Below are positions 6,845-15,498 of a DNA stretch of 64,000 nucleotides, piece by piece. A program made the position numbers and the translations under genes. Origin of the DNA: Streptomyces sp. F001. Its GTDB lineage: Bacteria; Actinomycetota; Actinomycetes; Streptomycetales; Streptomycetaceae. Position 1 is the stretch's first letter. Each line of letters starts with the position of its first letter. A model generated the notes under the pieces. That model worked only from the letters and a program-made list of their open reading frames with translations. It ran no database searches and was not told where the DNA came from. The stretch covers positions 1 to 64,000 of the forward strand of contig NZ_QZWF01000020.1 in the NCBI RefSeq assembly GCF_004187715.1, read 5' to 3'.

Positions 6845-8614
6845 TCAGCGCCCTGCGATGGGGTTCTTCAGGTTGCCGACCAGCTGGAGTGCGCCGGACG
6901 GGTCCGCGAGGTCCACCATCTGCTCGTTGTTGCGCAGCTGGAGCCGGTTGAGGCAGGACAGCGCGAACTCGGGGGCGAACATGTCGTACTGCCGGAACTT
7001 GTCGGCGAGTTCGGGCATCGACGCCTGGTACTCACGGGTGACGTCGGCGACCGTGCCCCAGAAGTCGTCCTCCTCCAGGATCCCCTCGGTGGCGAGGTTC
7101 GCGGCGAGGAAGCGGAAGAAACAGTCGAAGACGTCCGTGAAGACGGACAGGAGCTTCTTGTCCTCGGGGACGTCCACGCGCAGTCGCTCCACCGTCGGCG
7201 GCAGTACCGCGTCCCGGTCCATGACCGCGATCTCCTCGGCGATGTCCTTGTAGATCGCGCGCTGGACGGCGCCGTCCTTCAGCACCAGGATGACGTTCTC
7301 GCCGTGCGGCATGAAGACCAGGTCGTAGGCGTAGAAGCTGTGCAGCAGCGGGGTGAAGTACGCCCGCAGGTAGCGGCGCAGCCACTCCTGCGGCGCCAGC
7401 CCCGACTGCTCGATCAGCGCGCCCGCGAAGGAGGCGCCCTCGTGGTCCAGGTGGAGCAGGGAGGCCATGGTGGCGAGGGACTCGCCCTCCTGGAGCGACG
7501 GCACCGGGCTCTCCCGCCACAGCGCGGCCAGCATCTTGCGGTACGGCGAGTAGCGGTCCGTCGCCTTCTCGTACTCCAGGTGCCGGTAGCCGACCGCCGC
7601 CCGCTCGCGGATGATCGACAGGCCCGTCGACTTCAGCACCGGGTCGCCCTCGATGAGCTGGGCGAGCCAGTCGTTGATCGCCGGGGTGGCCTCCATGTAG
7701 GCGGCGGACAGTCCGCGCATGAAGCCCATGTTGATGACGGACAGGGCCGTCTTCACGTAGTGCTTCTCGGAGTGGGACCGGTTGAAGAAGGTGCGGATGG
7801 ACTGCTGGGCCAGGTACTCGTCGTCGCCCTCACCGAGGCACACCAGGTATCCGCGCGCCACCTCGGCGGCGAAGGTGACGGTGAGCTTGTTCCACCACTG
7901 CCAGGGGTGGACGGGGATGAGGAGATAGTCGGCGGGGTCGAGGCCCTGGTCCGAGAGTGTGTCGCGGAAACGGTTCAGCGTCACATCGCCCAACTCGTCC
8001 CGCAGAAAGGACTCGTACTCGATCCCGATGCCGGCCGTGAACGCCGCCCGCGACCGGTGCGCGGCCAGCCACACCAGCCGGACCGGGCTCGCGGTCTCGG
8101 GGGCGTACGACAGGTACTCGTGGATCCCGAAGCCGAGCCGCCCGTTGTTGGCGACGAAGCAGGGGTGGCCCTCGGTCATGCCGGTCTCGATGTCCTGGAA
8201 GCCGCTTTTCGCGAGCTCGGCGACCGGGACCTGCGGCTTGGTGAGCTTGTAGCAGATGCCCGAGAGGGTGGAGGAGATCTCCTCCAGGTAGACGGGGAGG
8301 ATCTCGTCGCTCAGACCGAGCGCCTGCTTCAGCTCGATGAAGAAGTCCAGCGCGGCGAGCGGGAGCTCGGTGCCGTCCCGGTGGCGGGTGATGGAGCCGG
8401 CGTCGACCTGCCAGTGGTCGAGGGCGCGGCGGGTGGCGGTGAAGTGGTACCGCGTCAGCCCGTCGTCGCTACGGACGACGTACTCGTCGCCGTCCTGCTC
8501 GGGGGTGATCAGCCGCTCGTGCGCGAACTCGGCGAGGGCCTTGCGGATCAGCAGGCGGTTGGCCTGCTCCCAGCGCTCGGGGGAGAGGTGGGCCACGGCG
8601 TCGGCGAGGCTCAT
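6845..8614 (-). CDS. desD: Desferrioxamine synthetase DesD (NIS synthetase)
   Basis: ATP-dependent NRPS-independent siderophore synthetase (IucA/IucC family) that oligomerises and cyclises N-hydroxy-N-succinylcadaverine into desferrioxamine E/B. The 589-residue length is typical. Visible family blocks include EGHPCFVANNGRLGFG with the nucleotide-contacting HP motif, LIPVHPWQWWNK, and the C-terminal FerrC-like half (SLLHLDHEGASFAG, FYAYDLVFMPHGEN). It is last of four tightly coupled genes: its ATG overlaps the desC stop by 4 bp (ATGA). Transcription should come from the iron-boxed promoter before desA. Identification rests on sequence plus the exact desABCD order. Confidence 0.97.
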   Translation of the reverse strand: MSLADAVAHLSPERWEQANRLLIRKALAEFAHERLITPEQDGDEYVVRSDDGLTRYHFTATRRALDHWQVDAGSITRHRDGTELPLAALDFFIELKQALGLSDEILPVYLEEISSTLSGICYKLTKPQVPVAELAKSGFQDIETGMTEGHPCFVANNGRLGFGIHEYLSYAPETASPVRLVWLAAHRSRAAFTAGIGIEYESFLRDELGDVTLNRFRDTLSDQGLDPADYLLIPVHPWQWWNKLTVTFAAEVARGYLVCLGEGDDEYLAQQSIRTFFNRSHSEKHYVKTALSVINMGFMRGLSAAYMEATPAINDWLAQLIEGDPVLKSTGLSIIRERAAVGYRHLEYEKATDRYSPYRKMLAALWRESPVPSLQEGESLATMASLLHLDHEGASFAGALIEQSGLAPQEWLRRYLRAYFTPLLHSFYAYDLVFMPHGENVILVLKDGAVQRAIYKDIAEEIAVMDRDAVLPPTVERLRVDVPEDKKLLSVFTDVFDCFFRFLAANLATEGILEEDDFWGTVADVTREYQASMPELADKFRQYDMFAPEFALSCLNRLQLRNNEQMVDLADPSGALQLVGNLKNPIAGR

Positions 8615-9159
8615 GCGGCCACCCCCGTCGCCGCCAGACTGTGTTGAATTTCAAAGAACTGCTCACGGGTGCAGAAGCTCAGCAACGCCTTCTTCTCCGG
8701 CTTCTGGATCTCGCGCTCGGCCACGAAGCCGACGGCCTCGTTCAGGGCGTGCACGGCCTTGTTGGACACGTCCGGCTCGACGACGACGCGTTCCACCGCC
8801 GGGTCCTCGAAGAGGTGCGCCATGACGGCGGTGATGACGGACCGGGTGAACCCGTGGACCGGTGTGTCCGTCGGCGGCACCAGGAAGTGCATGCCGACGT
8901 CTCCGGGCCGGGGCTCGTAGAGGCCGACCAGTTCACGGTGTGCGGGGTCGTACTTCTCCATGAGGAAGGCGGGTTCGCCGTCCTGCAGCCCGAGCAGCGC
9001 ATGGTGGTGCTCGTCGGCCGCGATCCGCATGTACTCGCGCTCGACGTCCTCCAGCCTGGCGCCCTGCATCATCCAGAAGGCCGCCTTGGGGTGCGTGACC
9101 CAGGCGTGCAGGAGCTCCGCGTCCTTCAGGGGGTCGAGAGGGCGGAAAGTGAAGGTCAT
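8611..9159 (-). CDS. desC: DesC acyl-CoA-dependent N-acyltransferase
   Basis: Acylates N-hydroxycadaverine with succinyl- or acetyl-CoA, the third step of desferrioxamine synthesis. The 182-residue protein is a GNAT-fold member of the IucB/RhbD-like siderophore acyltransferase group (HPKAAFWMMQG, GMHFLVPP, VVVEPDVSNKAVHALNEAVG). The start overlaps the desB stop and the stop overlaps the desD start, both by 4 bp, indicating translational coupling. Acyl-donor choice determines which desferrioxamines are made and cannot be read from sequence alone. Confidence 0.95.
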   Translation of the reverse strand: MTFTFRPLDPLKDAELLHAWVTHPKAAFWMMQGARLEDVEREYMRIAADEHHHALLGLQDGEPAFLMEKYDPAHRELVGLYEPRPGDVGMHFLVPPTDTPVHGFTRSVITAVMAHLFEDPAVERVVVEPDVSNKAVHALNEAVGFVAEREIQKPEKKALLSFCTREQFFEIQHSLAATGVAA

Positions 9160-10433
9160 ACGGCGAACTCCTGGAACGCGATGGTCTTCTCGACCGGGTA
9201 GTACTCCGAGCCGAGCAGCTCGCGGATGATGTAGCTGTTGCGGTACGCGCCCATGCCCAGGTCGGGGGACGTGATGCTGTGGGTGTGGACGCCGGCGTTC
9301 TGGAGGAAGACGCCTCTGCCGGTGACATCGACGGCGTAGTTGCGGGCGACGTCGAAGTTGCCCTGGGAGTCGTGGACGAGCCGGTCGCGGATCGGCGCCA
9401 GGAACTCCGGCTCGATGTACTTGTAGCCGGTGGCGAGGACCAGGCCCTGCGAGGTGATCTCGAAGTCCCGCTCCTGCTCCTCCTGACGGAAGCCCAGGGT
9501 GTACGTGCCGTTGTCGTACGACGCGCTGTTCAGGGACGAGTTGGTGAGCAGCCGCGTCGGGACCGGGCCGCCGAGGTTCTTCTGGTAGAGCAGGTCGAAG
9601 ATCTCGTTGATCAGGTCGCCGTCGATGCCCTTGAACAGGCCCTTCTGTTCGGCCATGAGACGGTAGCGGGTCTTCTCCGGCAGCGCGTGGTAGTAGTCGA
9701 TGTACTCCGGGGAGGTCATCTCCAGCGTGAGCTTGGTGTACTCCAGGGGGAAGAAGCGCGGGGAGCGCGTCACCCAGTTCAGCTGGTAGCCGTGGACGTC
9801 GATCTCGCTGAGCAGGTCGTAGTAGATCTCGGCGGCGGACTGGCCGCTGCCGACCAGCGTGATCGACTCCTTCTGCTGCAACTCCGCCTTGTGCTGCATG
9901 TAGCGCGAGTTGTGGAGGAAGTCGCCGCCCAGGTCACGGCAGGCCTCGGGGATGTACGGCGAGGTGCCGGTGCCGAGGACCAGGTGGCGGGCGCGGTACA
10001 CGTCGCCGGTCTGTGTCTTCACGACGTACAGGTCGTCCTCGTACGTCACCTCGGTGACCGTCGTGTTGAAGCGGATGCTGCTCGCTCTGTTCGCGGCCCA
10101 GCGGCAGTAGTCGTCGTACTCGACACGCAGCGGGTAGAAGTTCTCGCGGATGTAGAACGAGTACAGGCGGCCCTGCTCCTTCAGGTAGTTGAGGAAGGAG
10201 TACGGGGATGTCGGGTCGGCCAGGGTGACCAGGTCCGACATGAACGGCGTCTGGAGATGGGCGCCGTCGAGGAACATGCCGGCGTGCCACTCGAAGTCGG
10301 GCTTCGACTCCAGGAAGACCCCGTCGAGTTCGGTTATGGGCTCGGTGAGGCAGGCGAGGCCGAGGTTGAACGGGCCGAGCCCGATCCCCACGAAGTCGTA
10401 GGTCTTTTTCGTGGTGTCAGGAAGCGCGGTCAA
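9156..10433 (-). CDS. desB: DesB cadaverine N-hydroxylase
   Basis: FAD- and NADPH-dependent N-hydroxylating monooxygenase (IucD/SidA family) converting cadaverine to N-hydroxycadaverine. FAD motif GIGLGPFNLGLACL near the N-terminus; NADPH motif LVGSGQSAAE near residue 205; C-terminal ATGYKY motif around 335. I place the start at TTG 10433, inside the end of desA, because GGGAG lies 6 bp before it and the conserved part (KTYDFVGIG) follows shortly; an in-frame ATG at 10460 would add nine residues but lacks a binding site. The 17-bp overlap with desA implies coupled translation. Confidence 0.95.
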   Translation of the reverse strand: MTALPDTTKKTYDFVGIGLGPFNLGLACLTEPITELDGVFLESKPDFEWHAGMFLDGAHLQTPFMSDLVTLADPTSPYSFLNYLKEQGRLYSFYIRENFYPLRVEYDDYCRWAANRASSIRFNTTVTEVTYEDDLYVVKTQTGDVYRARHLVLGTGTSPYIPEACRDLGGDFLHNSRYMQHKAELQQKESITLVGSGQSAAEIYYDLLSEIDVHGYQLNWVTRSPRFFPLEYTKLTLEMTSPEYIDYYHALPEKTRYRLMAEQKGLFKGIDGDLINEIFDLLYQKNLGGPVPTRLLTNSSLNSASYDNGTYTLGFRQEEQERDFEITSQGLVLATGYKYIEPEFLAPIRDRLVHDSQGNFDVARNYAVDVTGRGVFLQNAGVHTHSITSPDLGMGAYRNSYIIRELLGSEYYPVEKTIAFQEFAV

Positions 10434-11859
10434 GGGATTCTCCCAGGTACTGCTCGGCATGGCCGGCGATCAGATCGAGGACGGCGGCGATGTCGGACGC
10501 CTTCGTCTCGGGGTTGAGCAGGGTGAACTTCAGGTAGTGACGGCCGTTCACCTTGGTGCCCGCGACGATGGCCTCGCCGGAGGCGAACAGGGCCTTGCGG
10601 GCGTAGAGATTGGCGCGGTCGATCTCGGCGGGGTCGGTGACGGACGCAGGGATGTAGCGGAAGACCAGGGTGGACAGGCTCGGCTCGACGACGACGTCGT
10701 AGCGCGGGTCGGCGGCGAGCAGTTTCCAGCCCTCCTCCGCCAGGTCGCAGACCTCGTCGAAGAGCTGCCCGATGCCGTCGGCGCCCATCACGCGCAGCGT
10801 CATCCACAGCTTGAGGGCATCGAAGCGGCGGGTGGTCTGGAGGGACTTGTCGACCTGGTTGGGGATACGTTCCTGCACCATGCGGCGCGGGTTGAGGTAC
10901 TCCGCGTGGTAGGTGGCGTGGCGCAGCGTGGCCGCGTCGCGGACCAGGACCGCCGACGAACTCACCGGCTGGAAGAAGGACTTGTGGTAGTCCACGGTGA
11001 CCGAGTCGGCTCGCTCGATGCCGTCGAGGAGGGCGCGGCGGGTGAGCGAGGTGAGCAGTCCGCAGCCGTAGGCGGCGTCGACGTGCATCCAGGCGCCGTA
11101 CTGGGCACACAGCTCGGCGATTTCGGGCAGCGGGTCGATGGAGCCGAAGTCGGTGGTGCCGGCGGTGGCGACCACTGCCATGGGGACGAGACCGTCCCTC
11201 TTGCAGCGCTCCAGCTCATGGGCGAGCGCGACCGTCTGCATGCGCTTGTCGTGGTCGACGGGGATGGAGACCACGGAGTCCTGGCTCAGGCCGAGCAGTT
11301 TCGCCGACTTCTTGACGCTGAAGTGGCTCACCTCGGAGGCGAAGATGCGCAGTTCGGCGAAGGAGTGGGTTTTGGCCTCCTCGCGGGCCAGCAACAGCGC
11401 CTGGAGGTTGGACTGGGTGCCGCCGGAGGTGAACACACCGTCGGCTGCCGGGCCGAGGCCGATGCGCTCGGCGGTCCAGTCGATGAGCTTGCGCTCGATG
11501 AGGGTGCCACCGGCCGACTGGTCCCAGGTGTCGAGGGAGGAGTTGACGGCGGAGAGGATCGCCTCGCCGAGCACGGCCGGGATGACGACCGGGCAGTTGA
11601 GGTGGGCCAGGTAGCGGGGGTGGTGGAAGTAGATCGCGTCCCGGAGGTAGACGTCCTCCAGTTCGTCCAGGACCGCGGCGGTGTCGTGCAGCGGCTTGTC
11701 GAGGTCGATCTGCTCGATGCGGGGAGAGAGGGCGTCGACCGTGACGCCGGTGAACGGACGGGTGGTGGTGGCGAGTTTGGCCGCCACCCGCTCGACTCCC
11801 TCGGTCACGGAGCGGCGGTACTGCTCCGCGGTCGTGTCATTGAGCAGGTGCGAGCGCAT
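10417..11859 (-). CDS. desA: DesA PLP-dependent lysine decarboxylase
   Basis: Makes cadaverine from lysine, the entry step of desferrioxamine synthesis. 480 residues, group II PLP decarboxylase fold. The Schiff-base Lys is K293 in the VDYHKSFF motif; HVDAAYG (D261) binds the pyridine nitrogen; TSGGTQSN (144-151) holds the phosphate; H179 in SEVSHFS stacks on the ring. First gene of desABCD. The ATG at 11859 is 67 bp from a 19-bp iron box, so iron-loaded DmdR/IdeR should repress it. Confidence 0.97.
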   Translation of the reverse strand: MRSHLLNDTTAEQYRRSVTEGVERVAAKLATTTRPFTGVTVDALSPRIEQIDLDKPLHDTAAVLDELEDVYLRDAIYFHHPRYLAHLNCPVVIPAVLGEAILSAVNSSLDTWDQSAGGTLIERKLIDWTAERIGLGPAADGVFTSGGTQSNLQALLLAREEAKTHSFAELRIFASEVSHFSVKKSAKLLGLSQDSVVSIPVDHDKRMQTVALAHELERCKRDGLVPMAVVATAGTTDFGSIDPLPEIAELCAQYGAWMHVDAAYGCGLLTSLTRRALLDGIERADSVTVDYHKSFFQPVSSSAVLVRDAATLRHATYHAEYLNPRRMVQERIPNQVDKSLQTTRRFDALKLWMTLRVMGADGIGQLFDEVCDLAEEGWKLLAADPRYDVVVEPSLSTLVFRYIPASVTDPAEIDRANLYARKALFASGEAIVAGTKVNGRHYLKFTLLNPETKASDIAAVLDLIAGHAEQYLGESLDRAS

Positions 11860-11925
11860 GTGGGGGTCCTCCGGTGGGGACGGTCCGTGCGGGACGGGTG
11901 AGAGGCGGGGCCCGCCCGGCTTAAT

Positions 11926-11944
11926 TTAGGTTAGCCTAACCTAA
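11926..11944. promoter_or_regulatory. Iron box (DmdR1/IdeR operator) of desABCD
   Basis: TTAGGTTAGCCTAACCTAA, a perfect 19-bp palindrome matching the known actinobacterial iron-box consensus. It lies upstream of desA and overlaps the region where a promoter should be. Confidence 0.95.
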
Positions 11945-12013
11945 GTATCACTTGCGAAACGTCGGCCCCACCGTGATCACGATCACTCCGAACCGCGGCC
12001 TGCGGGGCAGCGG

Positions 12014-12904
12014 TTACTCGCCCTGCTCGCGCAGCTGCTCCTCGGTCAGCCCCTGCCGCCAGTAGCCCACGAACGTGACCCGACGGCGGTCGATGCCGCG
12101 TTCGCCGACGAAGTGCCGGCGCAGCTGCTTCACGCAGGACGACTCGCCCGCGATCCACACGTACGGGTGCTCGGCGGGCGGGAGCTGGGTAGCCCTGAGC
12201 GCGGCGAGGGCCATGGGGATGGGGGCACCTCCCACGCCCTTGAGGCGGTGGGGGACCTCGCCGCGCGACTCGTCCTCGACGAGCCAGGTGACCTCGGCGT
12301 CGGCCTCGGTCACCAGGTCCTGGATGTCCTCGGCATGGTGCACCTCCAGCCAGACCCGGGCGCGGGTGCCGGCCGGCAGCGACTCGAGGATGGCGGCGGC
12401 GGCCGGTACGGCGGTCTCGTCACCCCAGATCACCATCAGGTCGGTGTCCTCCGGCGGCCGGAACCGGATCGCCCGGTTGTCCGCGATCGCCGGGCCGAGC
12501 AGCAGGACCCGGTCACCGGCGGCGGCCCGCGCGGCCCACCGGGAGGCGGGACCGGCGGGCACGGCGGCGCCGGCTTCGACACCGTGGAGCACGAAATCGA
12601 TGTCGATCTCATCGGGGTCGCGGCGCAGCGCCCGAAGCGTGTACGAACGCATCACCGCCCGCACGTCATCGGGCAGCGCGCGCCAGCCCTGCCACCAGTG
12701 ATCACCGAGCTCGATGGGAACCTGCGGCTCACTCTGCCCCGGGTGGGGCAGGAACAGCGACAGGGACTGATCACACCCGTCGGAGCGGAAGTCCCTCAGA
12801 TCGGGCCCGCCAAAGGTGACCCGGACGAGAGACGGCCCGAGCCGCTTCGTCCGTACGACCTGAAGAGAAAAGAAACGGAACGGGTCGGCTACGCCGGTCG
12901 ACAT
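12014..12904 (-). CDS. Siderophore-interacting flavoprotein (SIP/ViuB family)
   Basis: Cytoplasmic FAD-binding ferric-siderophore reductase that releases iron from imported ferrioxamine. 296 residues. N-terminal FAD-binding barrel (MRSYTLRALR near 85-95, the flavin RxYTxR motif), then a SIP NAD(P)H-like half (DLMVIWGDETAVPAAAAIL near 150) ending in the SIP signature WIAGESSCVKQLRRHF and a C-terminal GYWRQGLTEEQL. ATG 12904 is preferred over TTG 12907 because AGGAG is spaced correctly. It lies downstream of desE on the same strand, 138 bp away, with a repeat hairpin between them, so it may be read partly from the desE promoter. Confidence 0.92.
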   Translation of the reverse strand: MSTGVADPFRFFSLQVVRTKRLGPSLVRVTFGGPDLRDFRSDGCDQSLSLFLPHPGQSEPQVPIELGDHWWQGWRALPDDVRAVMRSYTLRALRRDPDEIDIDFVLHGVEAGAAVPAGPASRWAARAAAGDRVLLLGPAIADNRAIRFRPPEDTDLMVIWGDETAVPAAAAILESLPAGTRARVWLEVHHAEDIQDLVTEADAEVTWLVEDESRGEVPHRLKGVGGAPIPMALAALRATQLPPAEHPYVWIAGESSCVKQLRRHFVGERGIDRRRVTFVGYWRQGLTEEQLREQGE

Positions 12905-12927
12905 CAAGGCTCCTGAGTCATGTCAGG

Positions 12928-12972
12928 GGGTTGGTCGCGCCCCTCAGGGGCGCGGGGAACTGCGCGACCAGC
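12928..12972. repeat. Streptomyces-type intergenic hairpin repeat
   Basis: TTGGTCGCGC pairs with GCGCGACCA, and GCGCCCC-TCA-GGGGCGC forms an inner stem. I recall this GGGGCGCGGGGAACTGCGCG type element as highly repeated in streptomycetes. It lies between desE and the siderophore-interacting gene and could attenuate transcription. Confidence 0.6.
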
Positions 12973-13042
12973 CACTGGCGTCCCGCAGTTCACCCACGAC
13001 GAATGGCACCCACGGCGCTCATTCGGCTCTCCAGCGGAGCGC

Positions 13043-14089
13043 TCAGCTGACCTTCTTCGCCTTCTCGATCGCCTCGGCCAGACTCGTCAGCAACGGCGTG
13101 CACTTGTCGTACGACAGAATCGGCTCGGGTGAACGCGCGATGACCTGCCCGGCCTTGACCGCGGGCAGCTTCTTCCAGGTGCTCTCGGTGATGTCGGCGG
13201 GCTGGATGGTGGAGGAGCGGTCGTCCATGATGATGATGTCGGCCGCGTACTTGTCGACGTTCTCCCAGCTCAGGGACTCGAACCAGCCGCCGGTCGCCTC
13301 CTTGGCCTTCTCCGAGGGCTCGACGAAGTTCACGCCGAGGGCCTTGAAGTACTCCAGGTCGATGGAGAAGTTGGTGCCGGAGACGTAGAAGAGCTGATCG
13401 CTTGCGGAGCCGGCCAGCACCTTGATGTCGGGCTTGGCCTTGGCGGCGGCACGCAGCCGGGCGGCGGCCTCCTCGAACTTCTTCTTCGCCTGGACGGCCT
13501 TGTCGGCCTTCATGTCCGCGCCGAGCGACTCGGCCAGCCCCCACATGCGCTGCAGCGGCTCGGTCATCTGGCGGTCGTAGACGGAGATGGCGACGCTCGG
13601 GGCGAGCTTGGCGATCTGGTCCTTGGACTCCTCGGGCACGGACCAGAGGGTGCCCGCGTCGTCGAACGTCGTGGTGAGGAGCACGTCCGGCGAAAGGGCA
13701 GCGTACTTCTCCACGTTGAGCTTGCCCCAGGCGTTACCGAGGACCGTGACCTTGCTGACGTCCAGATCGCCGGCCTGGACGTCGGGCTTGCCGTCCGTGG
13801 TCGTGGTCGGGCCGAAGACGCCCTTGACCTGGATGCCGTAGTCGTAGAGGGCGGCGGCGACACCGGTGAACGCGACGATGTTCGCGGGCACCTTGTCGAG
13901 CTTCACCGTGGTGCCTCGGTCGTCCTTGAAGGACCAGGGGCCGGAGGCCTTGGCGGACGCCGTCGAGTCCGAGCCGCCGCTGTTCGTGTCTTCGTCGCCG
14001 CAGGCTGCGAGCACGGCGCCGAGGCCGAGGGCGCCACCGGCGGCGAGTATGCCGCGGCGGGTGAGGTGGGTGGCACGGGCGTTGGGCAT
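13043..14089 (-). CDS. desE: Ferrioxamine-binding lipoprotein DesE
   Basis: Substrate-binding lipoprotein (FecB/FhuD-like, class III SBP) that captures ferrioxamines for an ABC importer encoded elsewhere. 348 residues. Signal: THLTRRGILAAGGALGLGAV with lipobox LAAC, giving lipidated Cys30; the twin arginine at 11-12 may allow Tat export. The mature part opens with PWSFKDDRGTTVKLDKVP, typical for siderophore SBPs, and contains ALSPDVLLTTTFDD and WENVDKYAADIIIMDDRS. It has its own iron box upstream (14140-14158), so it should be derepressed with desABCD under iron starvation. Confidence 0.95.
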   Translation of the reverse strand: MPNARATHLTRRGILAAGGALGLGAVLAACGDEDTNSGGSDSTASAKASGPWSFKDDRGTTVKLDKVPANIVAFTGVAAALYDYGIQVKGVFGPTTTTDGKPDVQAGDLDVSKVTVLGNAWGKLNVEKYAALSPDVLLTTTFDDAGTLWSVPEESKDQIAKLAPSVAISVYDRQMTEPLQRMWGLAESLGADMKADKAVQAKKKFEEAAARLRAAAKAKPDIKVLAGSASDQLFYVSGTNFSIDLEYFKALGVNFVEPSEKAKEATGGWFESLSWENVDKYAADIIIMDDRSSTIQPADITESTWKKLPAVKAGQVIARSPEPILSYDKCTPLLTSLAEAIEKAKKVS

Positions 14090-14139
14090 GGGTGTGGCTG
14101 CTTTCGAACGGGGCGGATCACCCGCCGGACAATTCGAAG

Positions 14140-14158
14140 GTAGGTTAGCCTAACCTCA
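14140..14158. promoter_or_regulatory. Iron box (DmdR1/IdeR operator) of desE
   Basis: GTAGGTTAGCCTAACCTCA, 16 of 19 positions identical to the perfect box before desA; the central GGTTAGCCTAACC is intact. It lies 51 bp before the desE start. Confidence 0.92.
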
Positions 14159-14302
14159 GATCTTGTCCAGGGGTGGGCCCCTGGCAATCGAAACCTGTGA
14201 GTCCCTCATAGGCTTCGCTGCTTCACGGGGTGAGGCCCAACTCCATTGGAATCAATGGTTGTTGGGATTCGTTCAGGTCGCCTTTCCCCTCTCGACCAGG
14301 GC

Positions 14303-14389
14303 CTGTCCCGGCTGGAGCCGTTATTGCCGCAGGGCATCAAGTCGGGCCGTCCGCCGGTGTGGACGCGGCAGTTGATGGACGGCATACGG
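14303..14389 (+). pseudogene. Transposase N-terminal fragment (IS5-like)
   Basis: A 29-codon stretch reads LSRLEPLLPQGIKSGRPPVW then TRQLMDGIR, matching the DUF4096-type N-terminus of IS5-family transposases (usually ...EPLLPxxxxRRGRPPVWTRRQLIDGIRWR). Sequence on both sides does not continue the match and no catalytic DDE part follows. It is a relic of an old insertion between the iron-uptake and acyl-CoA blocks. The rest of 14165-14493 holds nothing else I can support. Confidence 0.6.
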
Positions 14390-14493
14390 CGGTACCAGCT
14401 GCAAGACCACCGCCGCCGACGGCCGTGGTGTATGCCAAGCGGCAGCCGTCTGCTTACGGGGCCGGCGCCTTGGCTGCGTTACGGCGCTTGCGG

Positions 14494-15396
14494 CTACGCC
14501 TCCCCGAACAGCTCTTCCGCACTGGCGGCGGTGAGCGCCCGGTCGAACCAGGTGCCGAGGGTGTCCAGGTCGGTGCAGCTGGTGATGCGCTCCCGGGCGG
14601 CTTCGGGGATGTCGATGCCGCGGAGCTGGAGGATGCGGAGGATGTCCTCGGCGCGGCCCTCGGCGCGGCCTTTGGCCTTGCCCTCGGCCATGCCCTTGTT
14701 GATGGATTCCTCGATGATGGTGCCGCGGCCCGGGAAGCGAGGGGTGTACGTGGCCATCAGGTGCCTCCAGAATGCGCGGGTCTGGGCGTCGCCCAGGCCG
14801 ATCTCGGTGTATTCCGCCCAGTTCTGCGCGGTCTCGCCACCGGTGTTGGCGAGCGCCGTTGCCAGCGCGTCAAGTATCGCAGGGAGGGCGGGGTCCTTGG
14901 CGTGGGTGAGGGCGGAGAAGACGGAGAGGGGGATGTCGTGCGCCGCCACGTCCGGGTCGGTGATTGCCGGGAGGTTGTCCGGGCCCAGGACCAGCGGGAA
15001 GACCGCCATGCTGGTGCAGGTGGGCAGGCCGATCCGGATCGGCTCCGCGGCCCAGGACGCGGTGGCCTTGTCCTGACACATGACCAGGAGGATCGGCGGC
15101 AGTTCGTACTTGGCGTAGAGGTGTGCCAAGTAGTACGTCCAGCTGTTGAGCTTGTCCGGGTCCTTCCTGCCCTGGGACTCCACGGCGAGCAGATAGCTTC
15201 CGGCGTCCGCGGTGTCGAACCGGAACAGGGTGTCCACACGGCGTTCCAGCGGCTTGATCTCCGTGAGATCGGTGTCCAGACGCTGGATCGCCATGGGTTC
15301 CGGGAAGGCGATGCCGGCCTTCGGGAGGGCCCGGGCGAGCAGGCCCGGGTCCTCCCTGAAGATCTGGTGCAACGCCTCGTGTGCTGAGCTGACCAT
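14494..15396 (-). CDS. Rpn/PD-(D/E)xK nuclease family protein
   Basis: 300-residue protein resembling recombination-promoting nuclease (Rpn) and transposase-like PD-(D/E)xK proteins, which occur as many paralogues in streptomycetes. Candidate catalytic residues: D55 in ERRVDTLFRF, and E73-x-Q75 in LLAVESQGRKD; the ExQ form is usual for this group. Then LNSWTYYLAHLYAKY, a helical mid-part, a charged GMAEGKAKGRAEGRAED repeat (about 233-250) and an ILQLRGIDIPEAARERI C-terminal module. Family members cut DNA and may help horizontal gene exchange; the host role is unclear. Placed next to a transposase scrap and apparently inserted between desE and acdH, so probably acquired. Confidence 0.75.
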   Translation of the reverse strand: MVSSAHEALHQIFREDPGLLARALPKAGIAFPEPMAIQRLDTDLTEIKPLERRVDTLFRFDTADAGSYLLAVESQGRKDPDKLNSWTYYLAHLYAKYELPPILLVMCQDKATASWAAEPIRIGLPTCTSMAVFPLVLGPDNLPAITDPDVAAHDIPLSVFSALTHAKDPALPAILDALATALANTGGETAQNWAEYTEIGLGDAQTRAFWRHLMATYTPRFPGRGTIIEESINKGMAEGKAKGRAEGRAEDILRILQLRGIDIPEAARERITSCTDLDTLGTWFDRALTAASAEELFGEA

Positions 15397-15498
15397 GTGA
15401 CGGAACGTAGTGGGACGCGTGCGTTCCGGCGGGTGAACGGAGCGGGTTCAGCCGTATGGGTGACTTTGCCTGTGGTCTATGCCGAGACCGCCGGGTGT

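Noticed and set aside
6845..14158. des locus considered as a novel siderophore system
   Set aside because: Gene order, iron boxes and motifs match the well-known desferrioxamine pathway.
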